The translations under genes and the position numbers were made by a program. 64,000 nucleotides of DNA. It comes from Kitasatospora xanthocidica. GTDB taxonomy: Bacteria; Actinomycetota; Actinomycetes; Streptomycetales; Streptomycetaceae. Positions 16,914-26,400 of the stretch are shown piece by piece. The notes beneath the pieces are model-generated. The model was not told the DNA's origin and ran no database searches. It saw nothing but the letters and a program-made list of their open reading frames with translations. How positions within the stretch are numbered: position 1 is the first letter of the stretch; every line of letters begins with the position of its first letter. The stretch spans positions 62,001-126,000 of the forward strand of contig NZ_BNBY01000021.1 in the NCBI RefSeq assembly GCF_014656195.1, given 5' to 3'.

Positions 16914-18779
16914 TCAGGCCGCCGCCCCTCCGGCGGTGTGCCACGGCACGAAGGCGTTCGTCAGGCCCGCGAGCGCCGTCCGCAGCTCCGGGTGGTGGCG
17001 CAGCAGCACCGTGACCATGGTGTTGTCGTCGATCCAGGCCAGACCGGCCTTCGAGTAGACCTCGGGGGTGTAGTACTCGGTGAAGAACCGGTCGCTGTTC
17101 AGCCGCCGTGAGGCCATCAGGACGAAGATCCGGAAGGCCGTGTCGCTGAAGGCGAATCCGGTGGGCAGCTTCTCCGCGTACATCCCGACCGTCACGTCGA
17201 CCTTCTCGATGTCGCCCTCGTAGACCCGCTCGATCTCCTCGGCCCACTCCGCGTTGTCCGTCAGCTCCCGGAAGCTCCGCGCGGGCTCCAGCCGCAGCAG
17301 GCGGCGGAACTCGTTGTAGCGGGGGATCCCGAGTTCCCTGCTGCGCAGGATGTCGGTGGCGGCGAGGTCCTGCAGGTTCCCGTCCGGGCGCCGGTACTCC
17401 TGCAGGAACCTCGGGAAGTTGTGCAGGGTGACCAGGCCCGGCGGGAGCGTGCCGAAGCTGTACAGCAGGTCGGCGGTCCGCAGCGTCCCGAGGACCTTCA
17501 GCGCGTCGGGCCCCGAGATGTCACGGAAGGTGCACTGCCGCAGGCCGGCGTCGTCGTCGGCGGAGCGCAGGTCCCAGTCGTCGCGGACGAGGGGGTGCAT
17601 CCGGTAGACGGCCACGAACTCCTCGGTGAGCGAGTACGGGACGCCGTAGTGGTCGGTGTCGCCGCCGGGGATGCCGCTGACGACCTCGCTGTCGCTGATC
17701 CGGCCGAACAGCCCGTGCACCCGTTCGCCCGCGACGCCCCACCAGTTGGCCCGGAGCGCGGCGACGGTGGTGGGGTGGCTGATCACGGCCGGCGTCCACT
17801 CCACGGTGTGGATCTTGGCGAGGAGCGCGGCGTTCACGAGCCTGGCCCGCTGGAACAGCTCCTCGTCGTCCCAGGACGGGTAGGCGCCGTGCAGGTGGTC
17901 GCAGATCGCGTTGTGCTCCCGGACGAACAGGGCGTGCATCATCGCCAGGCCCAGCCAGAAACCGGGAAGCCGGGCGGGGTCGCGGGAGGGGTCCGAGGCG
18001 AACGGGCTCTGCCCGTTGTCCCAGGTGTGGAGCCGGCCCAGCTCCCCGGTGCGCAGCAGGCGCTGCTCGGCCTCGTCGGTCCCGTAGATCTGGGAGGCGT
18101 CCCACCAGTGGGAGGAGACGTTGACGCGGGTGTCGGGGGTCCCGGCGGGCGCCTGTGGGTCCCGGGTCGGGTCGTCCGGGGTCCGCATGATCCGCATCGG
18201 CCGCTCGGGCCACGGGTCGTCGTCCAGGAGCTGCACCTCCCAGGGGCGGTCGGTGGGGCTCGTGCCGTGGCTGAACCAGTCGCGGATCATGAACTGGAGC
18301 CAGGCGGCGACCAGGGAGTTGACCGACCCGGCCGGGATCAGCTCGTGCCGGGTCAGCAGGACGCGGCTGACCTCGCGCGGGCTGGGCCCGGTCAGGACCG
18401 ACTCGGCGGTGGCGGGGGCGATCCGGTCCAATGGGATGTTGCGGCCGAAGCGCATGCCCGCCATGCCCATGCGCGGCTCGCCGAGGTCGTTGTGGCTGCC
18501 GTCGGCGGTCCGGTTGACCTTGTGCTTCGCGGACGGGGGCGCGGGGTCGGGCAGGTCGACGGAGGGCAGCCCGCCGGTGTCGTACAGGTTCTGCTGCCGC
18601 AGCCGGACCCGCAGCCCGAGGAGGGTCAGCAGACCGGGGACGACCGGCAGCCGGTCCCAGCCGAGGTGCCGGTCGACGTACTCGGAGGCGCTGGTCACGA
18701 TCCGCCAGGGGAGCGAGGTGCGGTATCCGCCGCCGGTCCGGCCCGGGGCGGGGTGGTGCGGGTCGCCGGGCGTCGTCAT
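16914..18779 (-). CDS. Haem peroxidase-superfamily protein, alpha-dioxygenase-like
   Basis: A 621-residue protein of the animal haem peroxidase/cyclooxygenase superfamily. YRMHPL places a catalytic-type Tyr392 and proximal His395 in the YxxH spacing of plant fatty-acid alpha-dioxygenases. HWWDASQIYG (about 224-233) and VREHNAICDHL (286-296) are further family motifs. The distal segment reads QFMIRDWFSH (162-171). In plant alpha-dioxygenases I recall the distal His as the residue before DW, which here is Arg166, so the distal site may be altered or use the later His. The expected activity is oxygenation of fatty acids at the alpha carbon or peroxidation. There is no signal peptide. The ATG at 18779 follows GGGGAG; the much longer upstream frame is antisense shadow. 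Confidence 0.8.
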   Translation of the reverse strand: MTTPGDPHHPAPGRTGGGYRTSLPWRIVTSASEYVDRHLGWDRLPVVPGLLTLLGLRVRLRQQNLYDTGGLPSVDLPDPAPPSAKHKVNRTADGSHNDLGEPRMGMAGMRFGRNIPLDRIAPATAESVLTGPSPREVSRVLLTRHELIPAGSVNSLVAAWLQFMIRDWFSHGTSPTDRPWEVQLLDDDPWPERPMRIMRTPDDPTRDPQAPAGTPDTRVNVSSHWWDASQIYGTDEAEQRLLRTGELGRLHTWDNGQSPFASDPSRDPARLPGFWLGLAMMHALFVREHNAICDHLHGAYPSWDDEELFQRARLVNAALLAKIHTVEWTPAVISHPTTVAALRANWWGVAGERVHGLFGRISDSEVVSGIPGGDTDHYGVPYSLTEEFVAVYRMHPLVRDDWDLRSADDDAGLRQCTFRDISGPDALKVLGTLRTADLLYSFGTLPPGLVTLHNFPRFLQEYRRPDGNLQDLAATDILRSRELGIPRYNEFRRLLRLEPARSFRELTDNAEWAEEIERVYEGDIEKVDVTVGMYAEKLPTGFAFSDTAFRIFVLMASRRLNSDRFFTEYYTPEVYSKAGLAWIDDNTMVTVLLRHHPELRTALAGLTNAFVPWHTAGGAAA

Positions 18780-19158
18780 GATGACTCCCCGTGATTGCGG
18801 TGACGGGCCGTAAGTGCGGTGACGGGCTGTGATGCTGCGCACGGGGCACCGGGAATCAGCGCGGACCCCTCGGCAGGTGCGCTTCCTCTGTGGACGTCTG
18901 ATTTCCACGATAGGAGCGTCTCCCCCCGCCCGCGCGCCGGGAACGAGGCCGTCGGCGGCCAACCGCGGCCCGGAGTGACGGCCCGCGCCGCGGTGCGGTG
19001 CGCGGCGAGCCGAGGACGGGTCCCCGATCGGGTCCCCGATCGGGCGGGGGATACGAGGTGATCCCCAGTCAACACCGTTCCACGGTCCTATAGTTCTCTC
19101 GTCGGACCGGCGCTCGCGCCGGGTTCCGGCCATGCACAGGACTGAGGGGAGTCGGCTC
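18780..19158. promoter_or_regulatory. Divergent promoter region of the peroxidase gene and conflict operon
   Basis: About 380 bases without a gene. Two perfect 12-bp tandem copies of GGTCCCCGATCG lie at 19019-19042, and a TATAGT at 19089-19094 is a possible -10 for the plus-strand operon (no good -35 seen). GAGGGGAG at 19144-19151 is the ribosome-binding site that selects the GTG at 19159 over the upstream ATG at 19132. Confidence 0.5.
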
Positions 19159-19581
19159 GTGGGGGACGTCATCACGGTGGATCTCGGCGAGGGCGCGTTC
19201 GTCCACGCCGAGGTGACGGTGCTGGACCGGGCGGAGACCGGGTTCACGCCGGCGGCCGGTGAGCCGGGCGGGGACGCCGGGGTCCGGGACACGGCCGCGC
19301 GGGCGTTCGCGGAGCTGCCGCAGCGGCTGGACGCGGTGCGCGAGGTGGTGCGCAACGTCGGGCGCTGGGCCGCCGACAGCGTCTCGGGCACCGGGCCCGC
19401 CGTGCCGGACACGCTGGAGATCGAGTTCGGGCTCAAGCTGGCCGTCAAGTCGGGTGCGCTGGTGGGCGTGCTGGCCGAGGCGGGCGGCGAGGCGTCGTTC
19501 ACGGTGCGGATGAGCTGGGACACCGCCCGGGTGGCGGCGGCCAGGGCCGCGCGGGCCGCGACCCCCGACGGCGACCGTTGA
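19159..19581 (+). CDS. Trypco1-like small protein (trypsin co-occurring)
   Basis: About 140 residues with the start at GTG 19159 (MGDVITVDLGEG), chosen because GAGGGGAG sits seven bases upstream. The layout fits trypsin-co-occurring domain 1: an N-terminal strand-rich part, a central helix, then EIEFGLKLAVKSGALV followed by a strand that ends FTVRMSW. Such proteins are found beside trypsin-like proteases in predicted NTP-dependent conflict systems and may bind or regulate the protease. Its stop overlaps the start of the protease gene (TTGA). Function beyond this association is not known to me. Confidence 0.75.
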   Translation: MGDVITVDLGEGAFVHAEVTVLDRAETGFTPAAGEPGGDAGVRDTAARAFAELPQRLDAVREVVRNVGRWAADSVSGTGPAVPDTLEIEFGLKLAVKSGALVGVLAEAGGEASFTVRMSWDTARVAAARAARAATPDGDR

Positions 19582-20546
19582 CCGGCCCGGCCGCCCGGGC
19601 CGCCGCGGTCGAGGTGCGGGACGGTCACTCCTTCCTGGGCAGCGGCTTCCTGGTGGCGCCCGGCACCGTGCTGACCGTCGCCCACGTGGCGCGCCGGGCC
19701 CTGAACGGCCCTTCGGTGTCCGGAAGCTGGGGGAGCGCGAAGACGGCGGGACCGGCCCGGCTGTTCCCGGCCGACCCGGGGACGGGCCGCTTCCACGCCT
19801 TCCCGGACCTCGCCGTGCTCACCCTCGAAGTCCCGGTCGCGCCACCGGAGCTCGTCCTGGACCCCGAGGTGCCGCCCGCCGGAACGCCGGTGCTGGTGGC
19901 CGGATTCTCGCCCCACACGCCGACGAACGGCGTCCACGACGACTCCCTGCTGCTCACCGTGGCGGGACCGGCCGCCGACTACGTCCGGGTGACCGGCGAC
20001 GAGGTGCGGGACGGCTTCAGCGGCGGCATGGTGATCCGGCTGGACACCGGGGCCGTCTGCGGGGTGCTCAAGGGCAGCCGGGACTTCGAGGGCGTGCGCG
20101 GCGGCTGGTTCACGCCGCTGTCGGCGCTGGCCGCCGTGCTGCCCGCCGACGACCCGCTGCGCGCACGCCTCGCGGCACCGCCGGTCGCCCTGCCTGCCGC
20201 TCTGTCCACCGCCCCATCCACCGCCCCGCCCGTCGCTCCGCCGGTCGCCCCGCCCACCGCGCGTCGGCTGCTGCCCGTCCTGCTCCGGGTGCCCGGCATG
20301 GACGACCCGGACTTCCGCCGCGGGGTCGTCCGGACGGCGAACGAGACCCTGGCCGACCCGCTGAACGTCGCCTACCGGGCCCACGACACCGACCATCTGC
20401 TGGAGTTGGCGCAGGCCTGCCTCTCCCACCGGGACCCGTGGGCCGCCCTGGCCGCAGTGGTCGAGGCGCTGGACCTGCTGCGCCCCGGCACGGCCGCCGT
20501 CGACGACCTCCACGCGCTCACCGGCCTCCCGGAGGGCGGTTCGTGA
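19578..20546 (+). CDS. Trypsin-like serine protease fused to effector-associated domain 2 (EAD2)
   Basis: A 322-residue cytosolic protein with no signal peptide. The protease domain (about 8-185) has the triad His36 (TVAHVA), Asp77 (FPDLAVL) and Ser148 (DGFSGGM). A Pro/Ala linker follows. Residues about 231-318 form a helical domain with RVPGMDDPDFRR, DHLLELAQACL, RDPWAAL and LRPGTAAV. The same pattern opens the next protein, which identifies it as EAD2, a death-fold-like adaptor thought to bring partners together by homotypic contact. The start is TTG overlapping the previous stop; no ATG/GTG fits the protease N-terminus. Predicted role: protease effector held inactive until the VMAP/MoxR/STAND partners sense invasion, then cleaving host proteins. 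Confidence 0.87.
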   Translation: MTGPAARAAAVEVRDGHSFLGSGFLVAPGTVLTVAHVARRALNGPSVSGSWGSAKTAGPARLFPADPGTGRFHAFPDLAVLTLEVPVAPPELVLDPEVPPAGTPVLVAGFSPHTPTNGVHDDSLLLTVAGPAADYVRVTGDEVRDGFSGGMVIRLDTGAVCGVLKGSRDFEGVRGGWFTPLSALAAVLPADDPLRARLAAPPVALPAALSTAPSTAPPVAPPVAPPTARRLLPVLLRVPGMDDPDFRRGVVRTANETLADPLNVAYRAHDTDHLLELAQACLSHRDPWAALAAVVEALDLLRPGTAAVDDLHALTGLPEGGS

Positions 20547-22339
20547 AGGACGTCCGCATCCTGCTCGCCAAACTGAGACTCAAGGCCGACGCCGAACCGC
20601 CCCCCGGCGAGCCGGCCGGCCGGGAGCCGTGGTCGGCCGGCGCGGACGCGGTGCTGCACGACTTCCTCTGCCAGGTCCCCGACCTCCACCAGCCGGACTT
20701 CCGCCACCTCGTGCTGGCGGACCTGGGCCGCCGGCTCGGGCTCGCCACCCCGTTCGCCGTCGCGGACAGCGCCCAGGCGGTGGACCACCTCATGGACCTG
20801 GTCCACGCCTGCCGCCGCTGGCAGGACCCGCTCCGCGCGCTCGCCCGGCTCGCCGACAGCATCCGCACCCTGCGACCCGGCACCGCCGCCGTCGGCTGGC
20901 TGGACGCCGCCGTCGACGCCGTCACGGAGAAGGGCCTGCTCACCCCGGACGCGCAGCACGCCCTGCTCCGGACGCTGCGCTCGCTGAGCCCCCAGCCCCG
21001 GCCGGCCGAGGTGCTGCGCCTGGTGGAGGCCGCCTGCGCCGGACGGACCCACCCGGTCCGCGCGCGGGACGGTCTGGCCGAGGCGGCGAGCCGGCTCAAC
21101 CAGGCCCGGCTGGACGACGCGCCCCCGCTGCTGCTGGGCTTCCTGGCCCGGCTCGCCGCGACGCGCCCCGGGCCCGAGGGCGCCCAGCTGAAGGAGCTGG
21201 TCAAGCGCCACGCCCATGAACTGGGGCTGACGGAGGGCGACCTGGCCGAGCCCGTGACGTCGTGCGGGGGCGCCTTCAGCGCCCGCACCGGCCCCGCGCA
21301 GCGCCACCCGCTGGTCCTGCAGATCGCCCTGGACGACGTCTCGCCGGTCGGCTCGGAGGCCGAACCCGTCTACGCCTTCGAGGCCGCCCTCTACGACACC
21401 ACCGAACAGCCCTGGCGGCTGATCTCCAAGCGCGCGGGCGACGAACCCGTACCGCAGTCCGCCCTGCGCGCCCGCGGCAGCCGCCACCTGACCACGTGGG
21501 GCGAACTCGCCGCCGCCGCGGCCGACGCCGAGGGCCTGCGGGTGGAGTTCCTGCTGCCCTGGTCCCTGCTCGGCCACCCCGCCGAACTCTGGCCGATGGA
21601 CGAGGACGACTACCCCGTCGGCATGCACTTCCCCGTGATCGTGCGCTCGCTGGACCGGATCAGGGCCGCGTTCTGGCACACCGCGTGGAAGAACAAGTGG
21701 CGGGCGCTGGAGGCCACCCTGGAGAACTGCGGCCAGGACACCGTCGCCGACCTGCCCGGCTGGTTCGTCCACACCGAGGGCGCGGCCCCGCTCGACGCCG
21801 AGGTGACCGGACGCACCCTGCACATCGGCGGCACCAAGGGCGACGTCCGGCGCTGGCTGGACAGCCGGCCGCTGACCGCCGTCCTGGCGCTGTCCTTCCC
21901 GTACGCCTACCACCCGAAGCGCCGGGCCGTCCCGTACCAGGCCGTCAAGGACGCCGTCCGCGAGGGCATCCCGGTGATGATCTGGCGGCGCGACACCGAC
22001 GGAAGCCCCACAGAACTCCACGTACTGCTGGGAGAGTTGGCCGCCGGCCAGCTGGCCGGGCTGGCCGCCCACGTGCAGCGCCGGCGCCGGGCCGCCAGCG
22101 AGGACGACCGGACGGACCTCGGCCACCACATCACGCTGCTCTGGGACGAGCCCGGACACGCGGCCTGGCTCACCCCGGCCCCGTTCCGCGCCCCCGTCCC
22201 CGCCTCGGCCGCCCCCACCGCCGTCGCCGCGCCGCCCGGCGCCGGCGCACCGGCCCCGCCCGCCCCCGCCCCGCTCGTTCCCGCGACACCCGCCCCCGCC
22301 CCGCCCGTCTCCCCGACACCGGAAGGACCCCACGCATGA
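20543..22339 (+). CDS. EAD2-VMAP (vWA-MoxR-associated protein)
   Basis: About 598 residues from a GTG overlapping the protease stop (GTGA). Residues about 35-130 are EAD2: QVPDLHQPDFRH, DHLMDLVHACR, QDPLRAL and LRPGTAAV match the protease copy almost motif for motif. A helical middle region (about 140-250) follows. The VMAP-C domain (about 260-500) has VEFLLPWSLLGHPAELWPMD and the downstream FPVIVRSLDR, hallmarks of this family. The C-terminal 50 residues are Pro/Ala repeats. VMAP proteins are proposed to couple MoxR/vWA chaperone machines to effectors. Here the shared EAD2 would recruit the trypsin. The stop overlaps the MoxR start (ATGA). Confidence 0.85.
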   Translation: MKDVRILLAKLRLKADAEPPPGEPAGREPWSAGADAVLHDFLCQVPDLHQPDFRHLVLADLGRRLGLATPFAVADSAQAVDHLMDLVHACRRWQDPLRALARLADSIRTLRPGTAAVGWLDAAVDAVTEKGLLTPDAQHALLRTLRSLSPQPRPAEVLRLVEAACAGRTHPVRARDGLAEAASRLNQARLDDAPPLLLGFLARLAATRPGPEGAQLKELVKRHAHELGLTEGDLAEPVTSCGGAFSARTGPAQRHPLVLQIALDDVSPVGSEAEPVYAFEAALYDTTEQPWRLISKRAGDEPVPQSALRARGSRHLTTWGELAAAAADAEGLRVEFLLPWSLLGHPAELWPMDEDDYPVGMHFPVIVRSLDRIRAAFWHTAWKNKWRALEATLENCGQDTVADLPGWFVHTEGAAPLDAEVTGRTLHIGGTKGDVRRWLDSRPLTAVLALSFPYAYHPKRRAVPYQAVKDAVREGIPVMIWRRDTDGSPTELHVLLGELAAGQLAGLAAHVQRRRRAASEDDRTDLGHHITLLWDEPGHAAWLTPAPFRAPVPASAAPTAVAAPPGAGAPAPPAPAPLVPATPAPAPPVSPTPEGPHA

Positions 22340-23397
22340 CCACCGCCCAGGACGACGCGGCGATCCCGGACTGGTGGATCTACCGCTCCACCGGCGCCCC
22401 GCACGACGGCATCCGCGACCTGCCCGACGCCCCGCCCTGGCGCTCCTTCCGCCGCGAGGACGAGGAGCGCGCCGACCTGCCCGTGCCCCCGGAGATGGAC
22501 ACCACGACGGCCGCCCGCAAACTCGGCCGGGCCCACCAGGCCGCCGCCTACCAGGCCGACGAGAAGGAGATCCACCTCGTCAACATGGCCCTCCACCTGC
22601 GCCGCCCGCTGCTGGTCACCGGCCCGCCGGGGGTCGGCAAGTCCACGCTCGCCTACAGCGTCGCGCACGAGCTGAAGCTCGGCCCGGTGCTGCACTGGCC
22701 GATCACCAGCCGCTCCACCCTCCGCGAGGGCCAGTACCACTACGACGCGATCGGCCGCCTCCAGGACACCGGGCTGCGCCCCGCCGACGCCGACGGCCGG
22801 CCCGGGCCGGCCCCCGGCATCGGCCCCTACCTGCGGCTCGGCCCGCTCGGCACCGCGCTGGTGCCCTGGGACCGGCCCCGGGTGCTGCTCGTCGACGAGA
22901 TCGACAAGGCCGACCTCGACCTGCCGAACGACCTGCTCACCGTCTTCGAGGAGGGCGAGTTCGTCATCCCCGAACTCAGCCGCCTGGACGAGGAGCACGC
23001 CCGGGTGACGACCGCCGACGACGAGGGCTGGGCCGCCCTGCACCGGGGCCGGGTCCGCTGCAGCGAGTTCCCGCTGGTCGTCCTGACCAGCAACGAGGAG
23101 CGCGAGTTCCCGCCCGCGTTCCTCCGCCGCTGCCTTCGCCTGGAGATCCCCCGCCCCGGCCCCGACAAGCTGGCCCGGATGGTCGCCGCCCATCTGAGCG
23201 GTCCGGCGGCCGTCCCCGCCGAGGTCCGCGAGCGGCTGATCGCCCGCTTCCTCGCCAAGCAGCACGAGGAGGGCGCCGACCTCGCCAACGACCAGCTGCT
23301 CAACGCCCTGCTGATGGCCACCCGCGGACTGTGGGACGACGACGCCGGACGGCGGCTGGTCGACCGTCACCTGCTGCGTTCCCTGGAAGAGCGCTGA
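22336..23397 (+). CDS. MoxR-type AAA+ ATPase
   Basis: A 353-residue AAA+ protein. Walker A GPPGVGKST lies near residue 96, Walker B VLLVDEIDKAD near 190, sensor 1 VVLTSNEEREF near 250, and the Arg-finger region FLRRCLRLEIP follows it. The N-terminal 75 residues are a Trp/Pro-rich lead-in typical of the conflict-system MoxR group. MoxR ATPases remodel or insert cofactors into vWA-containing clients; the client here is presumably the next gene product. The ATG overlaps the VMAP stop, and the stop is five bases before the next start, so the five genes behave as one coupled operon. Confidence 0.92.
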   Translation: MTTAQDDAAIPDWWIYRSTGAPHDGIRDLPDAPPWRSFRREDEERADLPVPPEMDTTTAARKLGRAHQAAAYQADEKEIHLVNMALHLRRPLLVTGPPGVGKSTLAYSVAHELKLGPVLHWPITSRSTLREGQYHYDAIGRLQDTGLRPADADGRPGPAPGIGPYLRLGPLGTALVPWDRPRVLLVDEIDKADLDLPNDLLTVFEEGEFVIPELSRLDEEHARVTTADDEGWAALHRGRVRCSEFPLVVLTSNEEREFPPAFLRRCLRLEIPRPGPDKLARMVAAHLSGPAAVPAEVRERLIARFLAKQHEEGADLANDQLLNALLMATRGLWDDDAGRRLVDRHLLRSLEER

Positions 23398-23402
23398 CCT
23401 CG

Positions 23403-26400
23403 ATGCCCGCCGCCCGCCCCGTGCCCGCCGAGCTGCTGCGCCAGCTCGGCCGCCTGCTGACGGCCGACGGCGCCGAGCCGGGCGGCAGCACCGACCCGCG
23501 CGACCTGGCCGACGTGCTGTGGCTCGCGCGGGTCTGCGGGATGCGGCCGGACGAGTCGCCCGGCACGACGGGTGATCCGTCGGTGCCGCCCGCCGAGCTG
23601 CCGCCGCTGCCCGCGATCGACGCGGAGGCGGACGAGCGGGCGACGGCGGCCTGGAGCGCCGCGCTGCGGGCGGCGGTCGACCGGGTCGTGGAGGAGCAGG
23701 CGGGGGAGGGCGCTCCGGTGCCGGCCCGGACGCCGCGGCAGGGCCTGCCCGAGGGGGCGGCCGGGGCGGTGCCCGCCGCGGCGGGGGCGCCGGTGCCGGA
23801 GCCCGTCGTCCCGTTCTTCCTGCCGTCCGTCCCGGGCCCGTCGGAGCCGGCCGACGCACCCGCGGCCACCGTCCGCACCCCCGCCCGGCCCGCGCTGACC
23901 GGCACCCTCGCCCTCTCCCGCGCCCTGCGCCCGCTGCGCCGCACCGTCCGGTCGGCCCACGAGTTCGTGCTGGACGAGGAGGCCACCGTCTCCGTCTCCG
24001 GCCGGGCCGGACTGCTGCTCCCGGTCTGGCGGGGCGCCCCCGAACGCTGGCTCGACGTGGACGTGGTGGTCGACGGCGGACCGACCATGGCGGTCTGGTC
24101 CACCCTGGGCGACGAGCTGGTCGGGCTGCTCCGCCGCCATGGCGCGTTCCACCGGGTGCGCGTCTGGTCGGTGCACGACCGCGCCGGGGCACCCGTCCTG
24201 ACCCCGCGCGGGGTGGGGGCGGCGCAGGGCGGCGGCATCGGGCCGGCCGCGGATCCGCGCGGCCGTCGGATCGTGCTGCTGCTCACGGACGGCGTCGGCC
24301 CGCTCTGGCACAGCGGCGCCCTCGCGGCGGCGATGCGCGAGTGGAGCCGGCAGGCGCCGGTCACCGTCCTCCAGGTGCTGCCGCGGCGGCACTGGCACCG
24401 TACGGCCCTGCGGCCGGTTCCGGCGCGGGCCCGGGTACGGCCGGGGGTTCGGCCGACGGTCCACTACGCCCCGGACGACGAGGGCTGGGCCGACCCCGGG
24501 ACGGCCTGGGCCGGGGTCCTGGAGCTGCGGGCGGACTGGCTGGCGCCGTGGGCCCGGATGCTGTCGGGGCGGGCCTCGGACTGGACGCCGGTGCTGGCGG
24601 TGCCGTTGGACGGCCCGGCGCGTTCCGGCGAGCCGGTCCCGGCCGGAGCGCCGGCCCCGGTGGCCGAGGAGAAGCCCGCCGACCTGCTGGCCCGGTTCCG
24701 CCGGGAGGCCTCGCCGACCGCGTACGAGCTCGCCGGGTTCCTCGCCGCCGCGCCGCTGAGCCTGCCGGTGATGCGGCACGTCCAGGCGGCCATGCTCGGC
24801 GACTCGTCGGCGACGCACCTCGCCGAGATCTACCTGTCCGGGCTGCTGGAGCGCCGCTGCCCGGAACGGCCCGGGGAGGACCCGGAGGCGGTGCTGTACG
24901 ACTTCCGCCCCGGTGTCCGGGACCGGCTGCTCGGCACGCTGACGAGGCGCGAGTCGGCGACGGTGCTGCGCGTGCTGGCGGGGGTGTCGCAGTCCGTGGC
25001 GGGCGCGTTCGGCGGGACGCTGGACTTCCGCGCGCTGGCGGCGCTCGCGGACGCGGGCACCGGCGGTGGGCCCGGACTGCCGTCGGAGAGCGTGCCGTTC
25101 GCCGAGGTGGCGGTCGAGGTCCTGCGGGGCCTCGGCGGCGCGGACCGCGCGCTGGCGGAGCGGCTGGCGGTCAGCCTGCCGGCGGGGTCGCGGGTGCGGG
25201 AGGCGGTCGCGGCGGCCCGGAAGGGGGAGCGGCGGCCACCGGAGGCGGCGCCGGGGGAGGGGAGGACGGAGCGGGCGGGAGCGCCCGTGCCGCCGCCCCC
25301 GGCCGGCACCGACCGAGCGGGGTGGCTGCCCCCGTCGGACGAGGCGGACGCCGCCCGCCCGGAGCGGCGCTGGTGGCAGCGGCGCAGGACCACGACCACC
25401 GGGGCGACCGCCGGACCGCCGCCGGCGTCCGCGCCCGAGCCCGCCCCTCCGACCTGGAACAACCTGCCGCCGGGCCTGCCCGACATGACGGGCTGGGAGA
25501 GCCGACTCGTCCAGGTCGAGCGCATCCTGCACCCCGGCCGCTCCGCCGCGGACGTCCGGCGGGCGGCCCACCCGTCCGACGGGCGTTCGCTCTGCCTCGT
25601 CCAGGGCCAGGAGAACACCGGCAAGACCACCGTCGCCCTCGCCTACGCGCACCTGCACCTGACCGACTACTCCCTGGTCTGGTGGGTGGACGGCCGCAGC
25701 CACGAGACCATCGCGCAGTCCCTCGACCACCTGGCCACCCTCCAGGGCCTGCCGCTCGACGGCGACGTCGCGGGCGCGCTGAACCAGTGGCTCGCCGAGC
25801 ACCCCGGCTGGCTGATCGTCATCGACGACCTCGCCCGGGAACTCCCCGAGGACGAACGCTGGATGGCCGGCTACTCGCCGCGCGCACTGGTGGGCGACCG
25901 CTGGCCGCCCGACGGCTTCGGCAGCGTCCTGATCACCTCACGGGTGGCGACCAACACCGGTGCCGTCCTCCAGGACCACACCCTCCACCTCCTCGCCGAC
26001 CAGTGGCGCGCCGAGCCGCTCGCCACCGCGGACACGCCGGACGACGACCTGGCGGCCCTGCCCGGCCTGCTCGCCCGGGCCACCGACACCGCCGCGCCGC
26101 CCAGCGCCGGGTCCCGTCCCGCGCCTCCGCCACCCGAGCCCGAAGAGCGGGTCGCCTACGGTCCGTTGCTCGTCCACCTGGCCGGAGAGGACGGGGAGGC
26201 CCTGGACGTCCTCAAGGCCTGCACCTTCCTCGCCGCCACCGGCCTGTCGATCGAGCTGATCAACCAGGGCCTGCTGGCCGCCGGCGGTGAGCCCGGCACC
26301 GGCGTCGAACGGGAGGTGCCCCGGCTCTCGGCCGCGGTGATCAGCAAGCTGTCCGCCCGGCGACTGCTCCGGGTCGCCCCGAACCACCGCGGTTCGGCCG

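Noticed and set aside
18780..20513. Upstream extension of the haem peroxidase frame to a 1199-residue protein
   Set aside because: The extension is antisense to the Trypco1 and trypsin genes and has no family similarity; ATG 18779 has a good ribosome-binding site.
22374..23402. Upstream extension of the STAND-TPR frame through the MoxR gene
   Set aside because: That part overlaps the MoxR ATPase, whose Walker A, Walker B and sensor motifs are clear in the other frame.
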